A DNA stretch of 64,000 nucleotides from Saccharomycopsis malanga (GCA_004014935.1 CP025321.1:2232001-2296000), one strand, 5' to 3'. Positions 9,921-20,230 are shown, counted from the first letter of the stretch. Notes: generated from the letters alone by a model not told the origin. Numbers and translations: made by a program.

Positions 9921-12611
9921 TCAATCTAACAGGACCGCCTTTTTTTTGGCTTTTCTTTTCACTCGAATGACATTACCTTCAGCATCGACTTTTTTTTTGC
10001 TTTTAGGCTTTTTCTTCTTTACAGCAGGCACACTGAGTGGCACAGGAGTTTCCTCTGCCTCCAGGTTATTTTTTGTCACGTCAAAGTTTTCCAATCCTGA
10101 GAAATCAATTTTCAATATATTTTTCTTTGACTTTTTGGCCTTTTTCGGGCTTTTGTCATCTTGTTGGATGTCTTCCACGCTATCGGGAATGATTTCCTCG
10201 GATAAAACTACAGGTTTGGCAATCTTCTTCTTCTTTTTTTTTGAAGATGCTTTTGTTTTCTTTTCGCTATGGATTGACACGTTGTCAGCAACCACTTCTG
10301 GGGTTGGCGATTTGGTTCCTATGTTGCTATCGTAATCTAAATAAAACGGGTCCTCTTTTTGTCTTTCGAGTTTCTCTAAACGACGTTTTTCCATGGCACT
10401 GTCGGAAGACTCCAGTGGCTCGGAGTTGTCGTGATAAAGACCGCCGTGTTGTTCTTGTATTCCTAATAGTGGATTACTGTATTCTTTGAACTCCTCGTCG
10501 CTATTGAGCAGATCAGAATCAGAATCCGAGTTGTAGTTTGGATTACGGTAGTTCAAATAATGGTCTCCGTCGGTTTCTGAGTAGTTGTCGTACGTTTTGT
10601 CTAGCGGATATAATTCCTGGTCCAAATCCAAGTCGGCTGGAACTGGCAACTTCTTCTGGACGTCTTTTCCAATAGGGTTCAATTCCCAGGCATTGAAAAG
10701 AGATGGCAAAGCAGCAGATAGTAGCAATGGTGCCTGTAGAGAGTCGTCCTCTAGATCCACGAGCGATTCTTTGAGCAATTTCAAAAATTCTAGAAATTCA
10801 ATCGAACGTTCCTGGACATTGAAGTTTTTACTGACAGAGGTTTTGGTGAGAAAGTCAAGAAGGACTTGCAACTGGGCCAAGACGTTCTGTTTCTGGTGGT
10901 AATTCCACACATAGTTATCATCAGCATTGGAATAGGCGTTGAATATCTTTACCAAAGAGGGAATCAAAATGGCGACGGCACAGTCGTAGTCTTGCTCGAA
11001 AGCGTCATCCATGTCGTCCATGGCAATATTGGAACGCGTCTTGAAAGTGTTTATAAGGTTTCTGAGCAACGAGTTTGTATCGCTGATCAACATGGCATAT
11101 TCACCAATTGCCCATATAATTTCCGGCAATGCGCTGAGCAAGTTGGTGACAACAAGCCTGTCTGCTAAGAGCTCGACCAAGTGCTCGTTGATCACCACGG
11201 ACCGTATCGAGGGGATCTTGACTAGCACGTTTCTGAACTCGGAGCCAAGCCGGTAGCCAATCTCATAGATGCTGTACTGAGAAGCAATTTTGACCAAGTC
11301 CGACAAGGTGGAAATAAACCAATCAAAGTCAGCAATGTTGGTGTAATTGTTCATGACACACACATCCAAAACCCTGGTGATGATTCTGATTTTGAATGGT
11401 TCACTCAATACAGGAGTGTTGGAGTTGCTAGATTCGTTCTGCGGAAGCAATTGATTGATCAAAACAGAAACGATTTCTTCCAAATTCTCCTCTGAAATAA
11501 TGTGTTCCAAGAGATCCAACGCCTGTTCTCTGATAGACAAGTCGGCGTGGGTTAAACAGGAGATTATCACGTCAGACGTGATGGACACAATTTCAGGCTG
11601 TATTTTTGCGATTTTGTTCAACGTCAACAAGCCTACAAACTGCAAGTTTGGGTCCTGGTTGGTGAAAAAGGGTTTGAGGTTGTCTACGCAGATCTGGGCC
11701 ACGTCCAAGTTGGAATCGTCCAACATTTCGCCCACTACAATGCAGTTGATACATTCGTATATAAGAGACAAGGCAGACGTTGTTTCAATAATTTCGAGGA
11801 TTTTCGGGACAAGACGAGCGTTTAGTCTAGGCTCGATCTTCGAGAGAGACGAAAACAACTTTAATAAGCGAATAACCACCCAATTGTTTTGTGTGGACGA
11901 AAGAATATCGTACAAACGGGGAGCCAAATGGACAAAGTTCTTAGGAGTCTTTTTGGCCAACTCGCAGATCACAGTCACCGTGGCTGCCATTACAGAGCTG
12001 TCTGGATCGTCCAACTTGTCACACAATCTATCAAATGAAGCTCGCAACGCTTCGGGATATTGCAAGAAGATCTTGTACAATGCCAACACTGCCTTCTTTC
12101 TAATATACGGCTTTGAGTGATTCATCATTTTGATGGTGTCCTCGGTGATATCCTGTGCCAAGTCGGTGGTCACTATAGCAGAAACACCGCTCAAAGCTAC
12201 GCCCACTTCAATGCTAGAAGCAGAATTTATGTCTTTTTTCAACAAATTTGTCGTCAACATCAACACGTCGTCGTCGTTTCGGAACGCCTGGCTGGCTGCC
12301 AAATACCCCACGCGCTTCTGTTGGAATTTCGTGGACGACATCACCTCAAGAACATGGAAATTCGCCCAAGACATGTCAAATCCATACATTTCCAAATAAC
12401 ACAACTTCAATATCGCCATGGTCTTCAAATCCATGTCTGATGACTTCACCTCCTGCCGGCACTCGCTCACTGCCTTTTGCAAAAACTTGGTCTGGGCCTC
12501 GGGCTCCTTATTGGCCCTGATACCTTTGATCAAATCCCTAAGTGATTTTTCAAAAACAATTCCAAAAGGCCTTAATCGAGCCTTCACATCCTCCCCTGGA
12601 CTTAGTGACAT
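9921..12611 (-). CDS. APL5: AP-3 adaptor complex delta subunit
   Basis: An 896-residue protein, close to the 932 of S. cerevisiae Apl5. Residues 15-560 are the adaptin alpha-solenoid trunk: FEKSLRDLIKGIRANKE, the conserved LKLCYLEMYGFDMSWANFHVLEVMSS block, then KPYIRKKAVLALYKIFL. After residue 600 the chain is acidic and Ser-rich (hinge), and the last 100 residues are Lys-rich (runs of KKKKKK) with no folded ear visible. AP-3 delta forms the large-subunit core of the coat that sorts cargo from Golgi/endosomes to the vacuole. It is diverged from and tail-to-tail with nothing nearby; a SINE copy lies about 330 bp behind the stop codon. The start is the ATG at 12609-12611. Confidence 0.95.
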   Translation of the reverse strand: MSLSPGEDVKARLRPFGIVFEKSLRDLIKGIRANKEPEAQTKFLQKAVSECRQEVKSSDMDLKTMAILKLCYLEMYGFDMSWANFHVLEVMSSTKFQQKRVGYLAASQAFRNDDDVLMLTTNLLKKDINSASSIEVGVALSGVSAIVTTDLAQDITEDTIKMMNHSKPYIRKKAVLALYKIFLQYPEALRASFDRLCDKLDDPDSSVMAATVTVICELAKKTPKNFVHLAPRLYDILSSTQNNWVVIRLLKLFSSLSKIEPRLNARLVPKILEIIETTSALSLIYECINCIVVGEMLDDSNLDVAQICVDNLKPFFTNQDPNLQFVGLLTLNKIAKIQPEIVSITSDVIISCLTHADLSIREQALDLLEHIISEENLEEIVSVLINQLLPQNESSNSNTPVLSEPFKIRIITRVLDVCVMNNYTNIADFDWFISTLSDLVKIASQYSIYEIGYRLGSEFRNVLVKIPSIRSVVINEHLVELLADRLVVTNLLSALPEIIWAIGEYAMLISDTNSLLRNLINTFKTRSNIAMDDMDDAFEQDYDCAVAILIPSLVKIFNAYSNADDNYVWNYHQKQNVLAQLQVLLDFLTKTSVSKNFNVQERSIEFLEFLKLLKESLVDLEDDSLQAPLLLSAALPSLFNAWELNPIGKDVQKKLPVPADLDLDQELYPLDKTYDNYSETDGDHYLNYRNPNYNSDSDSDLLNSDEEFKEYSNPLLGIQEQHGGLYHDNSEPLESSDSAMEKRRLEKLERQKEDPFYLDYDSNIGTKSPTPEVVADNVSIHSEKKTKASSKKKKKKIAKPVVLSEEIIPDSVEDIQQDDKSPKKAKKSKKNILKIDFSGLENFDVTKNNLEAEETPVPLSVPAVKKKKPKSKKKVDAEGNVIRVKRKAKKKAVLLD

Positions 12612-12939
12612 TTCTTATTACTTCTCTTCTACAAGTTCTCAATCTATTTACTTCGATGTTTCATAATAAAACATCAAATTTTAAGTCGTCAATCCTTTAC
12701 CAAAATTGCCATCTCCACCATCATCACCAAAACTCTTAATTAGCGGTTATGTGCCTTGGGAATTTGGTGATAATGGATGAGATTAATATTTAGTATTGTA
12801 TGTGATTGGCGGGTAGCCGATGATTATATGGTGGTTTGTCGTTTAGTTGGTCTTAATTTGGTAATTTGATTTGGTAATTTGATGTAATGATTTGATAGTT
12901 TGATATAACTTTTAAAATACATTTTTATTATTATTACAA
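12612..12939. other. divergent promoter APL5/COG7
   Basis: 328 bp between two divergent genes, with an imperfect tandem TTTGGTAATTTGAT repeat at about 12849-12880. No other feature was seen. Confidence 0.55.
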
Positions 12940-14043
12940 ATGGAGGAAATTTTATTTTGTTTTGACAATGACCACTTTTCTGCAGTGGATTATGTTGATT
13001 CGCTTTATACAAGTTTCATTGAAAATAACAATCTCAACAGCAATAGCAATGTGATGATTCTTAATAAAAACTTCACCAACTTGTTAAGCACGCTTCAAAT
13101 ATGTTCGAGTACGCTTCAACGTGATCTCGACAGCTCTTTTAACGGCCTTAGTAAAGCTTGTAGTTTGGTAGGCACTCATCCAGCAACCAATGATGCCATA
13201 GAGAAAAAACTTGGCAAGATTGATAGTATTGTAAATGTTATTGACGAGGTCGGCGACGACGACGACGGCCAGATAACAAGATTGCAGTATTATGTCGACA
13301 GTCTTTTGAATTTGGTCCATACACTTTCTGACGAATCGCAATCCATAATCAATAGCTATGTAGAGATCAACAATACACAGAACGACGACCATTTGGCCAT
13401 CAACACTCTTATCAACTTGAAACAGATCAATACAAACCTCTCCAAGGTCAATAAACAGTTCCAAACTGCCAAATTCATATCCACCATATCTTTAAATACC
13501 AACGAGGAAAGCAAAGAGTCTGCAAGCACCTCCAATAGCCTGTTTGCTCCCACTTCAAGCATAGATGTCGTGGGTGCTTTGGATGAGAGCATCACAATCA
13601 CCCCACAAGTATTTAAAAACTCGTTGGAAATACTCTACGACATTCTTATAGAGCAATTGAATGTCAACAAGTCGGTTGTGACCAGTGCAAAGAGTCTCAA
13701 GTCTATTGAAAACGTAGGGTTGTCAAACTCAGACTTGTTGAGCAAAATCGACTCTCTTGTGGAGTTGAAGCTATTTTTCAAGAATTTGACTTTTTACGAC
13801 AAGATATATTTGGAGTTTATTGGCAAAATTGAAGAGGCAAAACAGGACTTTGTCGCTGCTGTGAAGCAGAAAGAAGAATCCTTACAAAATAACATTATTA
13901 CTAAAACAAATGCTGCCGTATCAAACCAGGCAAACGAAAAAACGGAAAACCTAGAAAAGGAGACTCCTAAAAAGACCACCGAAACTCCAAAGGATACTGG
14001 CGCTTTTGGTGGGTTTATGAATTTTTTCAACAAAAATCTCTAA
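12940..14043 (+). CDS. COG7: conserved oligomeric Golgi complex subunit 7
   Basis: A 367-residue, mostly helical protein. Three blocks line up with S. cerevisiae Cog7: the N-terminal FDNDHFSAVDYVDSLYTSF, RLQYYVDSLLNLVHTL in the middle, and LLSKIDSLVELKLFFKNL near the C terminus. COG is the tether for retrograde vesicles within the Golgi; Cog7 belongs to lobe B. It is longer than the 279-residue yeast protein because of a polar C-terminal extension rich in Lys, Thr and Glu that ends in an aromatic GGFMNFFNKNL. A SINE head begins 18 bp after the stop codon, so the natural 3' UTR probably runs into it. The identification comes from remembered sequence similarity, not a search. Confidence 0.75.
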   Translation: MEEILFCFDNDHFSAVDYVDSLYTSFIENNNLNSNSNVMILNKNFTNLLSTLQICSSTLQRDLDSSFNGLSKACSLVGTHPATNDAIEKKLGKIDSIVNVIDEVGDDDDGQITRLQYYVDSLLNLVHTLSDESQSIINSYVEINNTQNDDHLAINTLINLKQINTNLSKVNKQFQTAKFISTISLNTNEESKESASTSNSLFAPTSSIDVVGALDESITITPQVFKNSLEILYDILIEQLNVNKSVVTSAKSLKSIENVGLSNSDLLSKIDSLVELKLFFKNLTFYDKIYLEFIGKIEEAKQDFVAAVKQKEESLQNNIITKTNAAVSNQANEKTENLEKETPKKTTETPKDTGAFGGFMNFFNKNL

Positions 14044-14060
14044 TCTGTATATTAATTTTA

Positions 14061-14384
14061 GCCGTATGGCTCAATGTCCAGTGCTCTCGGAGAAGAGAAA
14101 ACAAGACCTGGCCGGATAATTTAGCAGATAGCACTTTAGAAGAAGAAGAATAAAGTCCAAACAGGAACACGGGTTCGATTTCCAGCTACAAACACTTTAC
14201 TCACTGTTTTTACGATGATGACTACTTTTCAATCTATTGAATAAGAAAATCATGATGACCAGGACATGATTGGGTTTCCCCATTGGGATTTACCAAGTCC
14301 TCTTAGACATAGCACGTATACACTAAACTGATATGTACTGGGCTCGAAATGTATTATCATATATTTCGATATTATTATATAATA
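14061..14384 (+). repeat. SINE-A copy 2, full length with duplicated head module
   Basis: Begins GCCGTATGGCTCA 18 bp after the COG7 stop. The head carries an extra module (GGATAATTTAGCAGATAGCAC) before the B box GGTTCGATTTCC. The body and tail (ACTGGGCTCGAAATG, then ATTATTATAT) are intact. The long repeat C starts directly after the tail. Confidence 0.85.
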
Positions 14385-14885
14385 CTGATTTCATAGACAA
14401 ATCAATTCAAGGCTTAGTATCTCTCAGAGACTATCCAATAGCCCTTTTATTTATACAACTAGCATGGAACCGGCATGTTATTTGCCAAAATATGCTCTCG
14501 TAAAGTAAAGATACTGTCTTTTTTAACAAAAATATGCCTGTATGTAATGCCTTACTATTGCATGTGGCCAAGTTGGTTGGGCCATGCGCCACGCAAAATA
14601 GTGTGGAAACTAGTGTGGCGTTCCTCACTTTGGGTTTTGGTACTCGATTCCCGCTGTTGACGTTTGGAGTAATCATTAAACGTTTTATTGAGTTGAATCA
14701 ATAGTATCCAAGGTATTTTGATTTAAAAGAGTGTATACCAATATTTTAAATTTTTTTCCTAAATTATAGTGCTATTTATAACAAAAGTAATTGGATTTTC
14801 CAAAAAATATTTTATATATCGGAAAATTGTCAGTTTTGAAAAGTTGATTCTTTTAAACCATATTCTAGGGTTTTTACAGCAAGTC
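14385..14885 (+). repeat. repeat C copy 1, truncated (tRNA-like long retroposon)
   Basis: Starts at ATAGACAAATCAATTC and contains the tRNA-like segment with A-box match TGGCCAAGTTGG (about 14573) and a weaker B-box-like TACTCGATTCC (about 14641). It breaks off at a SINE fragment. The same sequence recurs near 29, 44 and 54 kb. Confidence 0.75.
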
Positions 14886-14905
14886 CAGCACATATCAGTT
14901 TCGTT

Positions 14906-15054
14906 GGTGAGACGATTATAATCAACAAGACATGAACTGAGTTTTTTTCCTTATCAAATTTTACCAATACCCCTTAAACATAGCGCGTATACGAAACTGA
15001 TATGTACTGGGCTCGAATTATAAGATATTATTATCATTATTATATATTAATATT
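14906..15054 (+). repeat. SINE-A copy 3, 3' half
   Basis: The body from GGTGAGACGATTATAATC through the tail ACTGGGCTCGAATTATAAG and ATTATTATCATT. A short inverted tail fragment lies just before it (14884-14903). Confidence 0.75.
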
Positions 15055-15059
15055 ATGGA

Positions 15060-15268
15060 CACGATACAATTTTATCGCAAAATGTAGGGAAAAAACGTAT
15101 GGGAAAAACGTATGGGGATGTAAATTCTTTATGGTAAAGTGTAGGGAGAATAGAGCTTGTGAATTCTTTATCATAAAATGTAGGGGAAACTAGCGTATGG
15201 ACACCATACAACTTTATTACAAAATATAAGGGAAAATAGCGTATGGTGCTATAAATGCTTTATCATTT
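15060..15268. repeat. tandem repeat overlapping the DFG10 3' end
   Basis: About four to five degenerate units of 40-45 bp built around GGGAAAATAGCGTATGG and CTTTATCATAAAATGTAG. The unit nearest the gene encodes the last 13 or so residues of DFG10; the other units lie beyond its stop codon. Confidence 0.7.
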
Positions 15269-16149
15269 TGGTGTTTCTCTGTCTTGTAGAACTCATGAGT
15301 GTTCAATGCTGATGTAGACAAATTGACAAGAACCCAAAGCTCTATTGCGACAAAACTGAGGTTCCATCGGCTCTTACTGTTATTTACAGCAATAATGAGG
15401 TTCATAATCAAGTACAATAACGTTTCATCAAAATAATGAGGGCTTGAGACCCATTGGAACAAGCGTTCTTGCGGATGGTTATATTTTTGAGTATTTTTCA
15501 AAATATAATGGTGTTTGAACTGGTCTCTTTGTACAAAAAGAAAGGCAGCTAGTAAAATACAATTCAGAGTAGTGAAATATCCAGAGAATGCAATCTGGTG
15601 AGTTTCTCCCGAATGAACATTGGAAATTATTGAACTAAAGACAGCCATATTGAGGGCAGAGTAGAAGAAAATGCCCACCAAATAATGGCTGATGTTGAGC
15701 TTTGAGTTTGGCGAGAATTTGGATACATACACACATTCGTATAGCCGTCTGGAAGTGTGTATTAGAATTGCAATGCTCAAAAGTACAGTGGTTTGGCCAT
15801 CCAACTGGTTGAAAGAGTACTTTTGAGTAATTACAAGAAGAGACCCATACTTGGAAGTTACTATTTGGCCGATTAGACCAGTACAGAAACTGGGGAAGAA
15901 AAGTATTGCAAGATTCAACACTGAAAGTACAACAGCCCAACCATAGAAATGGGTGAAATAGCTTTTTGCTACATAAACATGAAGTAAAGGTTTTGCAATG
16001 GAAATTGTATTTTTCTGTTGGCCCATAACAAGTCTTCCTTTGAGGGTTTTTCCATAGTTTAAAAAAGCATTGAGCCCCCTCACACCCTTGGCTGCAAAGA
16101 TCAACCCTATAGCTATGATAAGACCCCCTTGGATCACAGTGGTAATCAT
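15217..16149 (-). CDS. DFG10: polyprenol reductase (dolichol synthesis), SRD5A3/Dfg10
   Basis: A 310-residue multi-pass membrane protein. Steroid 5-alpha-reductase family marks are present: TSRRLYECVYVSKFS near 170, ISHYLVGIFFY, and the C-terminal block FQWVSSPHYFDETLLYLIMN. The tail THEFYKTEKHQNDKAFIAPYAI ends in the family's Tyr-Lys...Pro region. The enzyme reduces the alpha-isoprene unit of polyprenol in the ER to give dolichol for N-glycosylation. The protein is longer than S. cerevisiae Dfg10 (253 aa). Its last residues are encoded by the first unit of a tandem repeat. It lies next to VHR1, as in S. cerevisiae (YIL049W/YIL056W). DPM3 elsewhere in the window acts in the same dolichol pathway. 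Confidence 0.88.
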   Translation of the reverse strand: MITTVIQGGLIIAIGLIFAAKGVRGLNAFLNYGKTLKGRLVMGQQKNTISIAKPLLHVYVAKSYFTHFYGWAVVLSVLNLAILFFPSFCTGLIGQIVTSKYGSLLVITQKYSFNQLDGQTTVLLSIAILIHTSRRLYECVYVSKFSPNSKLNISHYLVGIFFYSALNMAVFSSIISNVHSGETHQIAFSGYFTTLNCILLAAFLFVQRDQFKHHYILKNTQKYNHPQERLFQWVSSPHYFDETLLYLIMNLIIAVNNSKSRWNLSFVAIELWVLVNLSTSALNTHEFYKTEKHQNDKAFIAPYAIFPYIL

Positions 16150-16358
16150 TATTTGCCCATCAATCTACTCTTGAGATTTAATACCGGTCCAAAATTTCAA
16201 CGCTTTTTCTAGTATTGATCCCACACCCCCTAAAGCCACACGGCGTGCTTGGCAGACTAAACCACGATAAGAGATTGGTAGAATGGTCAACTGCAAACGG
16301 TAGTGGACACTTTAGAATGGCGAATTTTATGGTGTAAAATAGACGGAATCATTATATA

Positions 16359-16395
<37 letters not shown>

Positions 16396-16906
16396 GTATG
16401 CAACAGTGCAGCACCAATGCAGCACACGCATATGCGCTGGTGCAGGATGCTACATGGTAAAACCACACATTAAAGTACATGTACTACATTATAGGATATA
16501 TATTATAGGATATAAAAAGTTATTATAGGATATAAAAATTTATTATAAGATATTAAAAGATATTATAGGATATTAAAATATATTATATGTTATTAAAAGT
16601 TATCATAGGATATATTGTATCAGAGGACAAATATATATCAAACAAGACTTGACTTAACGCATTGCATGTCTAAATCTTATATGCACGTGCGAGGTGCAGC
16701 ACACACACACACACACACACACATCTCTTCTGCACCGCACCACCTGCATGACGCACACCCCGTTTTGCTGCGGCACTCAAGAGAGGACCATTTGAGTCAA
16801 GGCGAGTCATGATGAAAATGAAAGAGTTTTTGTCAAGTTTTTTTTCATATTTTTATAGAACAAATTGGAAGAATATACAATAAAGTGTAAGGAGAATAGG
16901 CGAAGG
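16150..16906. other. promoter region with simple repeats
   Basis: Divergent promoter between DFG10 and VHR1. It holds an (AT)n run (about 16362-16390), a tandem of ATTATAGGATATAAAA-like units (about 16490-16615) and a (CA)n run (about 16699-16722). No gene. Confidence 0.75.
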
Positions 16907-18529
16907 ATGAATTCAGGCGGGGTTACGACGAAAATACGGCACAAGTTGGAGTTCCATGACGAGCAGCGATGGAAACAGTTTTCTGCGCGTCGTTTGAAGC
17001 TTATAGAGGAGCATCAATTATACACGAAAAAGGCGAGTGATCAAGACCGAGAGGTGAAGGGGATTGCGGAGAGTCTTCGGGCGGAGTTTGAGCTCTCGGC
17101 GGAGCATCTCAATGATGTGGACAAGCTTGTGAGGGCAGCTATCCAGAGCATCCGACGGAATCGGAAACGGTCGACCAAGTCGCGCAAGAGCCGGGACAAT
17201 AAGTTTATAGTGGTGAGCAGCACGTTTTCGGAGCAGAAGCAGAAGCGGCGGAGCAAGCGGAGAGACGGGTGTGGCTCGGAGGTGTCGCGGGAAAGCAGTG
17301 TTAGCAACGAGTCTCGGTCCGAGGACGGCGGAGATGGGAGCGATAGTTTTATTGCGGACATTATGAACGTAGAGAGTCTCGGGGCTGGCGACGCTGGCGA
17401 GACGGGCTTGGTGTACGACAAGCAGAAGAAGATCGGGCCGAACGACGTGTCGAAGATGGCCATTTCGTCGTTTATTCGGCCCGTAATCGACAGTGGAACC
17501 GAGCGGTGTTTCCGGCTCGTAGGCGACTCCTCGGTCCGCCTCAGGTCGTGCGAGGCCAAGAAATGCCTCCTCAACATGATCAAGCGGTCCAGAACCTGCG
17601 CCTTGTCAACCCAGACCAGCTTGATAGTCAGCAGGGACTCCAACGCTTACCATCTTGGGAAAACCGCTGTGGCCGCCTTTGTAGCCTGCTTTCTCAGCAA
17701 GTGCTTCCCGCACCAGGGCCACCAGCTCTCGTCCGTGGACTATTTGCGGGTCCGGCTCAACTCCCCCGAGACCTTGGCCAAAATCTTGAAAGCTTTGGAC
17801 TACGAAAGCCCCGACGTCAAGCTCATGGCAGATCAAGTTGCCGTCAACACGCTTTACTACTTGCTTGGCTGCTGTGTCGTTGACTTTGGCTTTGACGCCA
17901 TTCTGGAGCTGGTCGGCTGCATTTTCTACGAAATCATAGCCGACGACTTTCCGCTGATCTTCCGCGACCGCAATTTCAAAGTCACAGACTTGCGAAACGA
18001 CCACTTGTCCAATCCGGACTTGGATTTGGTCAAAACCGTCCAGATCCGCTTCAAAAACAGACACTTGGACCTCCGCTACGACTCCAGAGTCGCTGCTTAT
18101 CCGACTTTGTTGGAAGTCCTTGTCAACTGCAAAAACGCATTCAATATTGGCATCAACTCCCGTGCCTTGTCTCTCCGTAGCGGAAACTCCATTCTAACTA
18201 CGGATTTCGACTTGGAATCTGTCTTTAAAAAGAATAAAAACATTGTATTGGATCTTTGCTTTTCCAACGATATCCAGCCAATAAATAACTGTTTGAATTC
18301 CAAACTGGTTCATAAATCCCCTTCTTCTTTATCATCTGAGATGACCAATTCTTCTTTATCATCTGAAATTACAAACCCTACAAACCCTACAAACTGCTCC
18401 TCTTTCAACACATCCAATTTCACCCTTGAAAACCCCTATCAAATCACTTCAATCCAGTCCTATGCCCGCTCAAGTAGCCGTAAATCTGCCCCACGCCACA
18501 TCCCTCCCCGTTTCGAACGTCTTCTTTGA
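16907..18529 (+). CDS. VHR1: Vhr1-family transcription factor (biotin-response regulator)
   Basis: A 540-residue protein starting at MNSGGVTTKIRHK. Residues 5-105 match the Vhr1 DNA-binding region: KIRHKLEFHDEQRWKQFSARR, then KASDQDREVKGIAESLRAEF and the basic IQSIRRNRKRS. Yeast Vhr1 activates VHT1 and BIO5 when biotin is low. A conserved globular region fills about residues 195-470, and the C-terminal 70 residues are Ser/Asn-rich. The first 900 bp are clearly G+C-rich, unlike the neighbouring DNA and unlike the AT-rich 3' end of the same gene. The frame is open 14 codons further upstream but has no ATG there. A SINE head fragment lies about 40 bp past the stop codon. Confidence 0.85.
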   Translation: MNSGGVTTKIRHKLEFHDEQRWKQFSARRLKLIEEHQLYTKKASDQDREVKGIAESLRAEFELSAEHLNDVDKLVRAAIQSIRRNRKRSTKSRKSRDNKFIVVSSTFSEQKQKRRSKRRDGCGSEVSRESSVSNESRSEDGGDGSDSFIADIMNVESLGAGDAGETGLVYDKQKKIGPNDVSKMAISSFIRPVIDSGTERCFRLVGDSSVRLRSCEAKKCLLNMIKRSRTCALSTQTSLIVSRDSNAYHLGKTAVAAFVACFLSKCFPHQGHQLSSVDYLRVRLNSPETLAKILKALDYESPDVKLMADQVAVNTLYYLLGCCVVDFGFDAILELVGCIFYEIIADDFPLIFRDRNFKVTDLRNDHLSNPDLDLVKTVQIRFKNRHLDLRYDSRVAAYPTLLEVLVNCKNAFNIGINSRALSLRSGNSILTTDFDLESVFKKNKNIVLDLCFSNDIQPINNCLNSKLVHKSPSSLSSEMTNSSLSSEITNPTNPTNCSSFNTSNFTLENPYQITSIQSYARSSSRKSAPRHIPPRFERLL

Positions 18530-18570
18530 CCTCTGCCATTGTTTATTACCTCCAATGATATTCTAAGGCG

Positions 18571-18636
18571 GTGGCCAGTGCTCTCCAAGAAAATGCCCTG
18601 ATAGCAACGAGCCAGTGGCCATGGCACGTATATACC
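18571..18636 (+). repeat. SINE-A head fragment
   Basis: GTGGCCAGTGCTCTCCAAG followed by a decayed segment ending AGCCAGTGGCC, about 42 bp behind the VHR1 stop. Confidence 0.55.
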
Positions 18637-18868
18637 ATATTATAGTCTCGCTTTTATTAACGAAATCAACATTTTATTTACTATCTTCTTGATTAATGCA
18701 AATAAATGCCTTCTAGAGTTTCAAAGGAAAATGGGGAGCCAAAACTAGACAAAAGAAACAAAAAAGTAGCATTGAAAGGAAAGAAAGTTATAAAGGCTTA
18801 GTGGGGAAAGGTTGATTGTGATTGTGGGCGGATTTAATAATAATTGGAAGAATATGCTAAAGTGTGTT

Positions 18869-19045
18869 GAATAATAATAATAATAATATCATATATTTCA
18901 AGCCCACTACATATTAGTTTCATATATACGCGCTGTGTCTAAGGGGACTTGGTAAAGCCCAATAATGTCCATCATACCATGTTCCTCCTAAGTCTTTTTT
19001 CTCTTCTCCGAGAGCTCTGACCACTGAGCCAAATGGCCAGTGGCC
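18869..19045 (-). repeat. SINE-A copy, internally deleted
   Basis: On the minus strand a head (TGGCTCAGTGGTCAGAGC) is joined through a shortened body to the tail ACGAAACTAATATG...TATATGATATTATTATTATT. It lacks most of the B-box region. Confidence 0.8.
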
Positions 19046-19132
19046 ATGTTTTTTCAATGAATCTATTTGATTATAGTCTAGAGTAATTGTTTATGGATGG
19101 TTCTCCGGACTCTTTTTCAAGCCGTTGAAATA

Positions 19133-19341
19133 GTTATCTGGTTAATCCTGCTAGTAGTCATATGCTTGTCTCAAAGACTAAGCCATACATGTCTAAGTAT
19201 AAGCAATTATACAGTGAAACTCTGAATGGTTCATTGAATCAGTTTTCATTCATTTGATAGTGCCTTTACTACTTGGATAACCGTGGTAATTCTAGAGCTA
19301 ATACATGCTAAAAGTCCCGACTTCTGGAAGGGATGTACTTA
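19133..19341 (+). rRNA. fragment of 18S rRNA 5' end (about the first 205 nt), decayed
   Basis: Starts at TATCTGGTTAATCCTGCTAG, which is the mature 5' end of eukaryotic small-subunit rRNA (normally TATCTGGTTGATCCTGCCAG). It runs through TGTCTAAGTATAAGCA and AATTCTAGAGCTAATACATG to CTGGAAGGGATGTACTTATT. Many differences from the functional sequence are transitions, as expected of a dead copy. It is followed at once by GAAATATATGATATT, identical to the end of the SINE-A family. An 8-bp repeat TTGAAATA lies on each side (19125-19132 and 19342-19349). It is not a functional rRNA gene. Confidence 0.93.
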
Positions 19342-19388
19342 TTGAAATATATGATATTGTTTAATATAAAGAGAGAGAAATTAGAAAA

Positions 19389-19540
19389 GCCACTGGGCCA
19401 TTTGGCTCAGTGGTCAGTGCTCTCGAAGAAGAGAAAAAGACCTGGCAGGATAGTTTAGTGGCAAACAGGAACTCGGGTGAGAATATTGAATATTACTGGG
19501 CGAGAAGATAACGATATATAAGATTATTATTATTATTATA
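19389..19540 (+). repeat. SINE-A copy, internally deleted
   Basis: The head GCCACTGGGCCATTTGGCTC with A box TGGCTCAGTGG and a second module, joined to a short tail ACTGGGCGAGAAGATAACG and (ATT)n. Confidence 0.8.
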
Positions 19541-19613
19541 AATGAGCATCTTTCAACGTAAATTCTATAAAATGAGCACTTTTTATTCTGGATTCTTTAT
19601 AAAATGAGCATTT

Positions 19614-19827
19614 CTGTCTGAAATACGACCTAGACAAAAGTCTAGGGGCTTACTTTCAACCAATTGGGTGAGAAGAGAAAAAGACGGTGGGCAGCTAACA
19701 ATGACCGGGACATGATTGGGTTTTCCCCACTGGGTTTTACCAAGTCCCCTTAGACATAGCGCGTATATACGAAACTGATATGTACTGGGCTTGAAATATA
19801 AGATTATTATTATTATTATTATTATTA
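19614..19827 (+). repeat. SINE-A copy, 3' two thirds
   Basis: The body from CTGTCTGAAATACGACC through CATGATTGGGTTTTCC and the CTTAGACATAGCGCGTATA block to ACTGGGCTTGAAATATAAG and an (ATT)9 tail. The preceding 70 bp contain a short tandem of TATAAAATGAGCA. Confidence 0.85.
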
Positions 19828-19936
19828 ACAAGAATATCAAAATAATGCAAATTATGAATAAAAATTGTAATGTAAGAGCTATTATTTGCAATTCATTAAT
19901 GGAAATATAAAATAGCATCGTATAGTTTGAGTATAT

Positions 19937-20230
<294 letters not shown>

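Noticed and set aside
19133-19341. functional rDNA unit
   Set aside because: Only about 205 nt of 18S with many substitutions and no flanking spacer or further rRNA.
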